A stretch of DNA of 64,000 bases from an uncultured bacterium. GTDB lineage: Bacteria; Cyanobacteriota; Vampirovibrionia; Gastranaerophilales; Gastranaerophilaceae. This document shows, piece by piece, positions 8,205-16,758 of the stretch. Location: assembly GCA_902801985.1 (NCBI GenBank), contig CADCKD010000004.1:50897-114896 (forward strand), in the 5' to 3' direction. How positions within the stretch are numbered: the stretch's first letter is position 1; each line of letters starts with the position of its first letter. A program made the translations under genes and the position numbers. The notes under the pieces are model-generated. The model saw only the letters and a program-made list of their open reading frames with translations, ran no database searches and was not told the DNA's origin.

Positions 8205-9119
8205 CTATTTACTCTTTATTACTTGAACATTTCGTGTTTCTGTCAAATCTTGGCGCGCATTTTTAATAATTTCTCGTTTTTCATCGTCAAGACTGTGGCC
8301 GTTAACTAATCTGTCTACAAAACCGGTATTTAACCTTGTAGCTTTGCCTAGTGCTCCTATTTCATCAAGAATAGGTTTAATGACTTCAAAATCGTACCCA
8401 AAAGTTTGTTTTGAATTATAAACAAGCATATCGCCTTCTTCTGAAGTTATAGGCTGCCCGCCCAGCTCAAAATATAATTTAAATACAGATTTCAAATCTT
8501 GTAATTCCGATTGTAAAGTTGTGATTGTTTGTTGAATTCGCAAATATCTTTCCAGAAGGTAATCAACATTTTCGAGTTGTTTATTTTCCCAATCGTATTT
8601 TTGCAAATAAAGTTTTTTAAGTTTAGGATAAGCAAGTGCAAGCCCCATAGTATCACCCATAGCTCTGTGATGATTTGTGAGCTCAACTTTAAATTTATCT
8701 GTCAGCGCATTCAATCCGTGAGCCTCAAGATCGGGATAAATTTCTTTAAACATTTGTTGAGTATCTATTCTTTCATTTTGAATTTCTTTACCAAAAACTC
8801 TTTTAGAAGCTTCGTTTATAAATGAATAATCAAAAATTGCATTGTGAGCAACAATCGGGTAATCCCCAATGAATTCCATAATTTTTGGCATTGCTTCTTC
8901 TTCTGTTGGTGCATCTTCAACCATTTCCGGTGTAATCCCGTGAATAGCAATACTTGATTTTCTAATATGTTGTTGAGGGTTAATTAGTGTTTGGAATTCG
9001 TCTTTAATTTTGCCGTTTTCGAGTCTTACGGCTGCAAATTCCACCATTTTTTCCCTAGTATAATCCAATCCGGTTGTCTCAGTATCTAAGACGATCTCTA
9101 TAACTTTTCTTCTCGCCAT
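8205..9119 (-). CDS. DnaQ-like 3'-5' exonuclease (DEDDh family)
   Basis: A 304-residue protein with an N-terminal exonuclease domain of about 170 residues. Exo I is VLDTETTGLD (D12, E14), Exo II is AHNAIFDYSFI, and Exo III is HHRAMGDT, giving the DEDDh two-metal active site of the DNA polymerase III epsilon subunit and PolC proofreading domain. The C-terminal 130 residues are helical, with no helicase or polymerase domain. It may be the proofreading subunit or a repair exonuclease; dnaE is not in the window. It is the upstream gene of a pair with the MFS transporter. Confidence 0.85.
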   Translation of the reverse strand: MARRKVIEIVLDTETTGLDYTREKMVEFAAVRLENGKIKDEFQTLINPQQHIRKSSIAIHGITPEMVEDAPTEEEAMPKIMEFIGDYPIVAHNAIFDYSFINEASKRVFGKEIQNERIDTQQMFKEIYPDLEAHGLNALTDKFKVELTNHHRAMGDTMGLALAYPKLKKLYLQKYDWENKQLENVDYLLERYLRIQQTITTLQSELQDLKSVFKLYFELGGQPITSEEGDMLVYNSKQTFGYDFEVIKPILDEIGALGKATRLNTGFVDRLVNGHSLDDEKREIIKNARQDLTETRNVQVIKSK

Positions 9120-9204
9120 TTTATATCCTAATCTATCCTAATTAGATAATATCACAAAAATGTATTTATGATAAAATAATGGTAAATATTTAAGGAGAAT
9201 TTAT

Positions 9205-9528
9205 ATGAGTGGAGTTTTAGAAGTTAATAGTGAAATTTTTGAACATGAAGTTTTGAATTCACAAACCCCTGTTGTTGTTGATTTTTGGGCTACATGGTGC
9301 GGGCCTTGCAGAAAATTAACTCCGGTTATAGAAGAAATCGCTCAAGGATATGATGGTAAAGTTAAATTTACAAAATTAAATGTTGAACAAAATCAAGATA
9401 TCGCAACCAAATATTCAATTAGCGGAATTCCGTGTCTTTTAATTTTTAAAGATGGCGAGTCTGTGGAAAGAATGACAGGTTTAATGCCAAAATCAACAAT
9501 AATTTCAAATATTGATAAATACATTTAA
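9205..9528 (+). CDS. trxA: Thioredoxin
   Basis: Classic 107-residue thioredoxin with the active-site WCGPC at residues 31-35, the preceding VVDFWAT strand and the cis-proline loop SGIPCLLIF. It reduces protein disulfides in the cytosol using electrons from thioredoxin reductase. An additional Cys precedes LLIF where many thioredoxins have Thr. Start fixed by AAGGAGAATTT upstream. Monocistronic as far as can be seen. Confidence 0.95.
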   Translation: MSGVLEVNSEIFEHEVLNSQTPVVVDFWATWCGPCRKLTPVIEEIAQGYDGKVKFTKLNVEQNQDIATKYSISGIPCLLIFKDGESVERMTGLMPKSTIISNIDKYI

Positions 9529-9632
9529 TTGTTACAATATGTTAATAGCATAACCAATATTATTTAAAGTTTTCATTAAAAAATGCCGATTATCATTGTG
9601 TGCACACATATACGGAAGCAAAGGAATAATCG

Positions 9633-12623
9633 GTGAAAGTCAACTCTAAAAAAGGCTTTGGATATATAGAAGACCCAAGTAATTTGGGTACAATAGGTGA
9701 AGATGTAATTTCTCAATTTGCTCAAAAAATGAACAAATCCGGGAAATATGCTTCTGAGCAGGATTGGATAAATGCAAATCCTGAGATTATCTATTATGCT
9801 CGTCAATTAAAAGCACAACATGATGGTAAACATGTGCGAAAATATAAAATTGATGATGATGGTAAAAAAGTTCCTGAAGCATATCAAGAGTATTCCGATA
9901 TGTATTATCTTGAATATGCCTTGCATCATGTTCAAGGTAATCATTTAAGAGATTTAAATATTCTTTCTTCTCCGACGTTGGGAATTAATGCACTTGATGA
10001 TCCTGAGTGGTCTCAATATTCCCCTGAAGAAATTGTTCAAATGGCAGACAACGGGTATGTTGTACCTGACAAAGTTTTAGTTTGGGCTCATTCAATGCGA
10101 GAATCTGATATCACTGCTTATGTAATATTGAGCGATGAAAGCGGTGTTGATGGTGAAGCAGAGTCAGGCGTTGATACAGATGTAAATTCTTTGAGAAAAC
10201 AGGCAACGGACTATATTTTGAAAGTTAATAAAGAACAAGAAAATATAGACGAAAATTCTAAAAAAATTGAGCAGAAGCAAAAAGAAGTTAAAAATATAGA
10301 AAAACAGAATAAACTTTTCAGAAAATATTCAATTGAAAAGATAAAAAGCGATGCAGATGAGCTTAAAGAACTTGAAGAAAAAGCCAAAAACGGTAAACTT
10401 GATGTATTTGAAAAAGCTAAATTAAAAAAATTACAACGTCAATTAAATGAAGAAAGTACAAGAATAAAAAATTTGCAAGATACCGAAGATAAAATGAATG
10501 ATTTTTTGTCTTCAATTGATGCATTGCAAAAAGAAGCAAATGAAGATATTCAACTTGCCGATGAGACGGTTGCTGCGGCAGAAGAACTTGCAAAATTGAA
10601 AAATGAATTTGATGAAAACAAATTGACTTCAGCCGCTTCAGAAGCATTGACAAGTCAAATCAGAGGTATGTCCGATATTTTAGCGGGAACATTAACTCCG
10701 GAAATCCCTGATATTGCGGATAAAGTCGCAACCCAATTGAGAGATACTTCACAAGAGGTTATAGTATCTTTAGATAGTGAAAAAGCGGAAGGCTATGTAG
10801 ATTTTGCTAAAAACTATGTTCAAGGTGCAGAAAAAGTCCAAGAAACATTGGGCATAAGCGAAGAAAATAAAGTTCCTGAAGAAGGCAATAAAGATAACGG
10901 TCTTGAAGAAAATAGCGAGAATGTAAAAGACGGCAATAACGGCTTGGCTGAATTTATGAGTAAAGCTTTCTGGTTTGTTCTTCCGTTCTCTGCAAATCCG
11001 GCTGTCGCTTATATGATGGCTGTTGCAACGTTAGCGTCTACTGATACAACTAAAGATATCAGGCGTACTGTGGCAGAAGAAAATAAAGAATTGCAAAAAG
11101 GCTTAAAAGAATATAACAAAGCAAGTAAAAAGCAAGAAGAAGAAACAAACAAAGCTGAAGCACAGAAAGTTGCAAATGATGTTAAATTAGAAGAATTAAA
11201 TACAAAAGCATTAGAACTTGATGAAAAGAGTTCGGTACTGGCTGCAGAAGTTGAAAATTCCGTTCAGGCTGCGCAAAGTCCGGTTATTTCTGAAGAAAAT
11301 AATAATCAAGAAAATATAGATGATATTGATGGCAAAATTAGTGAAAACGATGCCATTTCATCAGAAAAAGATCTTATCTCCGCTGAAATAGGTAATATTA
11401 CAACAAGCGGACAGGAAGTTATGAACAAATTGTCTGCAACTGTTAATAATACGAATAAAATTTTGCGTCAAAATATGGAAACATCAAAATCTATAAATGC
11501 AAACAGTGCAGAACTTCAAAAATCGAATGAAACAACAAAATCTCTATCTGCAAAATCTACTCTGGGCGGTGCCTTTACAACTACAGTCGGTATTTATAAT
11601 TTGTCAGTTGCGGTACCTTTATTGGTTCAAGCTACTGCAATGATGGCTAGTTTAAATCCGATAACTGTATCTATGGGTATGACTTTAGCTGCGATTGCGA
11701 AAAGTTGGATTGGAGTCGGCACGGCTCAGACAATTACCGGTGCGGGTGAAGTTGCCTCCGGAGTGTTGGGCTCTGAGGAAGCAGGTCTTGCAAATATTCA
11801 ATTAGCAGCGAACAAAGAACCTCAAAGTACTCATTCACAAAATGTTAAAATGAGCAGAGAACAAGTCAAACATTCAAATGAAACTTTGACTGCATTTGCT
11901 GCATCTTTAGGAGTGGATATCAATACAGAAAATTCTCCTGCTGTACTTGCTGACGGAGCTAAGGATAAACAAGAAAAACCTCAAGACGCAAATAAACAGA
12001 CACAGAATAATCTTCCTCAAACAGAGATGAAAAATAATAATAACGATGTTAATAATTTCGATACGGATAATGCCGGCGAAAGATTTGAACAAGCTCAAAA
12101 TATTGTAAAAACAATGCCGTCTATGGATAATTTGAATAATGAATTGCAAAATCCAAAAAATGGTATAAAAGCAAATAATTCAAAATCAAATATAGAAGAA
12201 AAAATTATTATAAACAAAAAAGATTCTACTAATAGCGAGTCCGGTCAAAATGAAATTTCTGAAACTGATATAAATTTAAAAATAGAGAGAGAAAAGAATC
12301 TTAAATATAGAGAAGAACAAGAACAAAAAGATAAAACAGATAAAGAAATTGAAGAAGAAGTAACAAAAGCAGTTGAACAAGAAGAACAACAGGCTAAAAT
12401 TGATTTAGAAAAAGAAAAACAAGTGGAAGAGCAAAAAATTCAAGAAAATCTGCAAACATTACAAGCTGCGGCTTCAACAGGGGTGAATATAGTTTCTGCA
12501 CTGGATGCAAATGATAAATCTGAGAAAAAACTTACAAGATTTAATAATGACAGTATTATTGAGTCAAGAAAAAAAGCACGCAGAGTCACTGCAATTTCCG
12601 AAGCTCAAAAGAAAAGAGCATAA
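9633..12623 (+). CDS. Large coiled-coil protein with two hydrophobic stretches, function unknown
   Basis: A 996-residue protein with a GTG start preceded by AAAGGAATAA. The N-terminal 170 residues are folded-looking and unfamiliar. Residues about 190-330 and 480-560 are strongly charged coiled coil. A hydrophobic segment lies at about 445-470 (FWFVLPFSANPAVAYMMAVA) and a longer one at about 645-705 (small residues, Ala/Gly/Thr-rich). The last 250 residues are low-complexity Asn/Gln/Glu/Lys. There is no signal peptide. Two hydrophobic hairpins flanked by coiled coils are reminiscent of type III secretion translocators, but no sequence family is recognised. The gene stands alone and ends at a strong terminator. 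Confidence 0.75.
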   Translation: MKVNSKKGFGYIEDPSNLGTIGEDVISQFAQKMNKSGKYASEQDWINANPEIIYYARQLKAQHDGKHVRKYKIDDDGKKVPEAYQEYSDMYYLEYALHHVQGNHLRDLNILSSPTLGINALDDPEWSQYSPEEIVQMADNGYVVPDKVLVWAHSMRESDITAYVILSDESGVDGEAESGVDTDVNSLRKQATDYILKVNKEQENIDENSKKIEQKQKEVKNIEKQNKLFRKYSIEKIKSDADELKELEEKAKNGKLDVFEKAKLKKLQRQLNEESTRIKNLQDTEDKMNDFLSSIDALQKEANEDIQLADETVAAAEELAKLKNEFDENKLTSAASEALTSQIRGMSDILAGTLTPEIPDIADKVATQLRDTSQEVIVSLDSEKAEGYVDFAKNYVQGAEKVQETLGISEENKVPEEGNKDNGLEENSENVKDGNNGLAEFMSKAFWFVLPFSANPAVAYMMAVATLASTDTTKDIRRTVAEENKELQKGLKEYNKASKKQEEETNKAEAQKVANDVKLEELNTKALELDEKSSVLAAEVENSVQAAQSPVISEENNNQENIDDIDGKISENDAISSEKDLISAEIGNITTSGQEVMNKLSATVNNTNKILRQNMETSKSINANSAELQKSNETTKSLSAKSTLGGAFTTTVGIYNLSVAVPLLVQATAMMASLNPITVSMGMTLAAIAKSWIGVGTAQTITGAGEVASGVLGSEEAGLANIQLAANKEPQSTHSQNVKMSREQVKHSNETLTAFAASLGVDINTENSPAVLADGAKDKQEKPQDANKQTQNNLPQTEMKNNNNDVNNFDTDNAGERFEQAQNIVKTMPSMDNLNNELQNPKNGIKANNSKSNIEEKIIINKKDSTNSESGQNEISETDINLKIEREKNLKYREEQEQKDKTDKEIEEEVTKAVEQEEQQAKIDLEKEKQVEEQKIQENLQTLQAAASTGVNIVSALDANDKSEKKLTRFNNDSIIESRKKARRVTAISEAQKKRA

Positions 12624-12659
12624 AAAAATCCCTCGAGAATTTCTCGAGGGATTTTTTTT
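12622..12659. terminator. Bidirectional terminator
   Basis: A near-perfect stem (A7)TCCCTCGAG / CTCGAGGGA(T8) with an AATTT loop, between two convergent genes. It serves both the 996-residue protein gene and the outer-membrane fusion gene. Confidence 0.9.
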
Positions 12660-12660
12660 A

Positions 12661-15213
12661 TTATAATGTAAAATCTTCTTCTGCCGGTAAAATAGCAGGA
12701 ATTGATTTTATCCAACGTTTAGCTTCGTCACTGGCTTTTGTCCAGTTAACAGATACCAAACCTCTTTGTACCCAAATAAGTTCTTTGAAGAATTCATATT
12801 GAGAATTTAAGGCATCTATTTTTGCGCTAAAGTATAGATTTTGAGCATCTGAAATTTGTGTTATAGGAACTTCGCCTTTCAGATACATTTGTTTTACTGA
12901 TTGATAGTTTTCAGCTTGAGCGAACATTGCTTTGTATGATTTTTCAATCATAAAGTATTTTGCAATAGCATTGTTTACAACAGAACGAACTTTCATTTCT
13001 ATTTCGGTATTAACTTCTTCTAAGTATGCATTTAGTTCATTAAGTTCTGCTTTGCATCTTGCAACTTCGGCAAATTTATGTCCGCCTTCAATTGGTTTCC
13101 ATTGTGCACCAATAAAGAATCTGAATGAATTTTTATTCAAACCTAAATAAGGACTTTCCAATCCTCTGTTATATCCTGTAATACCGCCTTGAGCTGCGCC
13201 GACTGCAGAACCTACCGCACCGCCTTGTGCTGCACCTTGAGCAGCGCCTTGAACAGCTCCTGTTCCGTATCCGTATGCAGATCCTACATATTTCATTTGA
13301 TTATGACCTTCATCTTCGTATGGTAAAAATCTATCAAATTGTGAACCATATTCTAATGACATTTTTGCATTCGGTAAGAAGAATTTTTGAATATAATTGC
13401 CCATTTCAGCTTTCTTCATTGCAATAGCCGCTTTTAATTTTGTTGTTTCCGGAGATAAATATATTGCTTCTTCAACAAGCATATCCGTAAATTTTTCTAA
13501 TTTTTTAGGATTTCTTACGTGGTCAATAATGTGTAAGTCTGAAGTAAAGAATGCCGGATCACCTGCAGTAAGCGGTGTGAATTGGAAATCTCCTTTTTGA
13601 TCTTTAAATAAGAGTTTATTTATTGAGATTTTTATATTTTTATAATCTGCTTGCATTTGCAGAAGTTTTTTCTCTGCTTCAGAAACTTCTCCTGCCCAGC
13701 GAAGAACTTCTTCATATCCGCATTTACCTGTTTTCTCTCTAACACGTGCAATTGCAAGATTTTCTCTTGTTTCTTGTACGTATTCTTCTTGTACTTTAAT
13801 CATATTTTCAAGCATCAAAGTTTCAATATACAAATTACCTGTGTGGTATTCTGTATTTGCTCTTGTTAAAACTTCTTCCGCTTTATCAAATTTTAATTTT
13901 TTATGTTTAACTATGATATTTGTTACCAAATCAGGTGAATAAAGAATCTGATCCATTGCAACGGTAAATTGTCCTGCGCGTGTCGGAATATCAGAGTATG
14001 AATAAGCATAAGCACTATTATATGTTTGATATCCCAAATCCATTCTCAATGTTGGTAAATATCTTAAATATGCACTGGCAACGGATCTTCTCGCTGCACT
14101 GATTAAGAATTGTTTTCTTTTAATGTCAAGGTTTGTTTCATCCAGTGCATCTAATAATGTACCTAAACTATATTTATGTAATTCCTTATGTGTGATAGAT
14201 ACAGAATTATTTAACAGTCTTAAAGGCGGAGTGTAGCCAACAGCTTCTCCGGTATCAGCATTGTAGAAAATAACTTTATCATCATAAAACGGAATTTTTT
14301 CATTTTTTACTGCGTTTCCGTGTAATACCCCATGAATATTAAAAGATGTAGCTTCTGCAATTTTCTTATCTACGTCCATTGTGGAAGTTCCAAGCATTGC
14401 TCCGATATTAACATCTTCTTTACCGACAGATGAGAAAGACGGTAATTTTTTATCATTAATATATTTATACATGTCTTTTCTTTGATCTGCAGTCAAGTTA
14501 TATAACGGAGTTACAAACACAGCATCAACATCTTTTGGCATTTTGTCTAAAGATGCTCTGTAGTTTGTATTAACCGGTACTACAACGAAATTTAAGTCGC
14601 AATTTTTTTCTTTTAATTTTTTAGAAATACTGTTGCTCCAATTTTTGTTTGTATTGTAGTAATTTTCATTCATCAAGATTGCGGCTTTTTTAATGTCCGG
14701 AACCAATGTTTTGAAAGTTACAAAGTCATTTGCGGTTTGTTGCATAGGGTTAAAGAATTTATCCCCGAAATCTCTTAAACCGTATTGATCAATTGTAACA
14801 ACGTATTTGTTTTTGTTTGGTTTGTCAGCATAGTATGTGCTTGACATGTAACCTAACGAAATAATCATTCTGGCGCGAGAAGCCAAAGCTTTATCTGAAG
14901 CTGCTTGTGCTCCTTTTTCTGTCCAGTCGCCGCTGAAAATCAAATCTTTCGGAAAAACTGCTCTGTAATCCGGAAGTAATGACATTGTAATTGTTTTTTG
15001 AAAAGTCTGTAAGACTTCTGCGTTCTTATCAGACGGGCCATCAAAAACGAATGCAAGTTCAATTGGTTTTGCATTTTGCATCATTTGTTGAATTTTTGCT
15101 TCTTTTAACTTTGCCTGTGCTTGCATAGGCGATTCGTTAATTGCCATTGCAGCACAACCGGAATACATGATAAATACCGTTGTAGCCAGCAAGGCGCTAA
15201 TAATCTTTTTCAT
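12661..15213 (-). CDS. Fusion of ABC-type substrate-binding domain with TolC-like outer-membrane protein
   Basis: An 850-residue exported protein. The signal peptide ends near YSGC/AMA, so it could be a lipoprotein (lipobox YSGC) or be cut after AMA. Residues about 50-330 look like the ABC substrate-binding family PF04392 (tryptophan/tyrosine-binding type): IELAFVFDGPSD, MIISLGYMSS, DAVFVTPLYNLT. Residues about 370-830 look like an outer-membrane efflux protein (TolC/OEP) with two helical-hairpin repeats, and a Gly/Ala/Gln-rich insert (GAAQGAAQGG) splits the second repeat. TolC proteins form trimeric outer-membrane channels; a fused periplasmic binding domain is unusual. No pump or adaptor genes are adjacent. 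The start is supported by AGGAGATAGGGAT. Confidence 0.8.
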   Translation of the reverse strand: MKKIISALLATTVFIMYSGCAAMAINESPMQAQAKLKEAKIQQMMQNAKPIELAFVFDGPSDKNAEVLQTFQKTITMSLLPDYRAVFPKDLIFSGDWTEKGAQAASDKALASRARMIISLGYMSSTYYADKPNKNKYVVTIDQYGLRDFGDKFFNPMQQTANDFVTFKTLVPDIKKAAILMNENYYNTNKNWSNSISKKLKEKNCDLNFVVVPVNTNYRASLDKMPKDVDAVFVTPLYNLTADQRKDMYKYINDKKLPSFSSVGKEDVNIGAMLGTSTMDVDKKIAEATSFNIHGVLHGNAVKNEKIPFYDDKVIFYNADTGEAVGYTPPLRLLNNSVSITHKELHKYSLGTLLDALDETNLDIKRKQFLISAARRSVASAYLRYLPTLRMDLGYQTYNSAYAYSYSDIPTRAGQFTVAMDQILYSPDLVTNIIVKHKKLKFDKAEEVLTRANTEYHTGNLYIETLMLENMIKVQEEYVQETRENLAIARVREKTGKCGYEEVLRWAGEVSEAEKKLLQMQADYKNIKISINKLLFKDQKGDFQFTPLTAGDPAFFTSDLHIIDHVRNPKKLEKFTDMLVEEAIYLSPETTKLKAAIAMKKAEMGNYIQKFFLPNAKMSLEYGSQFDRFLPYEDEGHNQMKYVGSAYGYGTGAVQGAAQGAAQGGAVGSAVGAAQGGITGYNRGLESPYLGLNKNSFRFFIGAQWKPIEGGHKFAEVARCKAELNELNAYLEEVNTEIEMKVRSVVNNAIAKYFMIEKSYKAMFAQAENYQSVKQMYLKGEVPITQISDAQNLYFSAKIDALNSQYEFFKELIWVQRGLVSVNWTKASDEAKRWIKSIPAILPAEEDFTL

Positions 15214-15467
15214 ATCCCTATCTCCTAATATATAAATTCAAATCTGTTTTAAATTAATAATACTATATCTAATACTATATACATTAAAAACTGAATTAAA
15301 TATATCAAGAACAAATTTTAATGTCAAAAAATTCATAAAATAAAAAAACTCAGGCAATTGGGGTAAATAAATTGCTTAAGTTTCTTTATAGGGTAAATGA
15401 TATTTTAAGTAAGTTTCGAGCATGTGCTCATTTTGGGGTTAATGATAAGATTCGTTTCCTATTTTCA
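15214..15467. other. Intergenic region, no gene seen
   Basis: About 250 AT-rich bases between two minus-strand genes. It should hold the promoter of the TolC-fusion gene. No hairpin with a T-run or other element could be supported. Confidence 0.4.
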
Positions 15468-15752
15468 TTATGCCATATATGGTATATGAATATAATTAGA
15501 TTCGGTTTTTATTTTATTTGTTGGGGTGCTTAATATATTATAAGCCTTTACAATGTTGTATCCTATAGCTTTAATAGGATTAGATTTTACTGTGTCAGCA
15601 TGTTTTGTAATATACAAATCTTTTTCAAAGTTGATTTTGTTTTTTGAATTTTTATCAAGAGTCATTAAACCAACTCTGCTATTAGATGAATTATTATTAC
15701 CAAATGATATCGGTTTTATTGTTGTTAATTTTATTGGATTTATTGTAATCAT
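15468..15752 (-). CDS. Small protein with N-terminal ISFGN motif, unknown
   Basis: A 94-residue basic protein, supported by an excellent ribosome-binding site (AAGGAGGTAACT directly before the ATG). It starts MITINPIKLTTIKPISFGNN. The polar N-terminus with a short (S/P)FG motif is also seen in the papain-like protein at 61334-62713 (IPFGQ). There is no signal peptide and no membrane segment. No family recognised. Confidence 0.6.
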   Translation of the reverse strand: MITINPIKLTTIKPISFGNNNSSNSRVGLMTLDKNSKNKINFEKDLYITKHADTVKSNPIKAIGYNIVKAYNILSTPTNKIKTESNYIHIPYMA

Positions 15753-16056
15753 AGTTACCTCCTTTTATTAAGTGTAAGTTGAACACTTCATTTAACATTT
15801 TCACTATAAATCATAAAAATAATTTTGTCAACCCCTAAGTTTAAGTTTTGTTAAGTAGTGTAAATAATGATAAATCCTGAGCTTTAGGGATAAGTGTAAA
15901 AAGTGCACTTATTGCTGTATATTAGCCTTAATTTAAAAAAAAATAAATTAGCCAAATGTATAATTTATTAAAAAATGCGTAATTTCTTTACATATACTTG
16001 AATAATCGTTTTCAGCGTGTTATTATCAAGTATCAGACAATTAGGAGTGAGGTGCT
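15753..16056. other. Divergent intergenic region
   Basis: A 304-base AT-rich region between the small minus-strand gene and the LysM gene. The promoter at 15998-16026 is clear. The first 25 bases hold the ribosome-binding site of the minus-strand gene. Nothing else could be supported. Confidence 0.5.
15998..16026 (+). promoter_or_regulatory. Sigma-70-type promoter of the LysM/amylase operon
   Basis: TTGAAT and TATTAT are separated by exactly 17 bases and placed about 30 bases before the LysM gene start at 16057. Confidence 0.7.
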
Positions 16057-16746
16057 ATGAAAAGTTCAACAATAGGAAGATCAATGCTATCAAAGGAATC
16101 TATGGATGTCATTGAAAATCTTTCAAATGATCAATATATATATAATGATAATGAAGAAGAAGTTATTCAAAATTCTGATGTTGAGGATGCTCCGGGTGAA
16201 TATTTGAGAGCTGAAAGTGAAGAAGATCGTAATAAATCCAAGGAAATTGATTTGTTATGGCAAACTTTTAAGCCTTCACAGTTCAATACAAATTCTCCGG
16301 TTGTATACATTATAGAAGGTTTCTTGCTTGGTGTTATTGCTACATTGGCGGTAATGCTTTTATTGGGCGGTTTTGGTATTAAACCTAAATTTAGTGCTTT
16401 CCATAAAACTCCGGCAGCGGCTGAAGTTCAAGAAAGAGTTGATTTGCCTGCTGATACTGTTGTAGAGGGTACGATTGCTGCATCTGAGACAAATGAAGAA
16501 CCGGTTCAGGAACAAGAGCCTGTTGCAAATAAAAATTCAGAACAAAGCAGCAATTCTGAAGTTTCAGAGCCTGTTACTATGAAAAAATATGTGATAAAAG
16601 ACGGTGATACTGTTGAAGCTATTATCAAACGTTATTATGGCGCTTATACTCCTGAAAGGGCTCAAAGTATTATGAAAGCTAATAACTTGTCCAATCTTGA
16701 TCGCATCAGTATAGGTCAGGTACTGCTTTTACCGATTGAAAAATAA
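16057..16746 (+). CDS. Single-pass membrane protein with C-terminal LysM domain
   Basis: A 229-residue protein. It has an acidic cytoplasmic N-terminus (1-80), one transmembrane helix at about 83-106 (YIIEGFLLGVIATLAVMLLL), a Glu/Pro-rich linker and a LysM peptidoglycan-binding domain at about 177-226 (YVIKDGDTVEAIIKRYYG ... ISIGQVLLLP). This fits a type II membrane protein that anchors to or senses peptidoglycan. It is the first gene of a two-gene unit with the amylase-like gene, 12 bases apart. The start follows AGGAGTGAGGTGCT. Confidence 0.8.
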   Translation: MKSSTIGRSMLSKESMDVIENLSNDQYIYNDNEEEVIQNSDVEDAPGEYLRAESEEDRNKSKEIDLLWQTFKPSQFNTNSPVVYIIEGFLLGVIATLAVMLLLGGFGIKPKFSAFHKTPAAAEVQERVDLPADTVVEGTIAASETNEEPVQEQEPVANKNSEQSSNSEVSEPVTMKKYVIKDGDTVEAIIKRYYGAYTPERAQSIMKANNLSNLDRISIGQVLLLPIEK

Positions 16747-16758
16747 TAAGGATTATAT

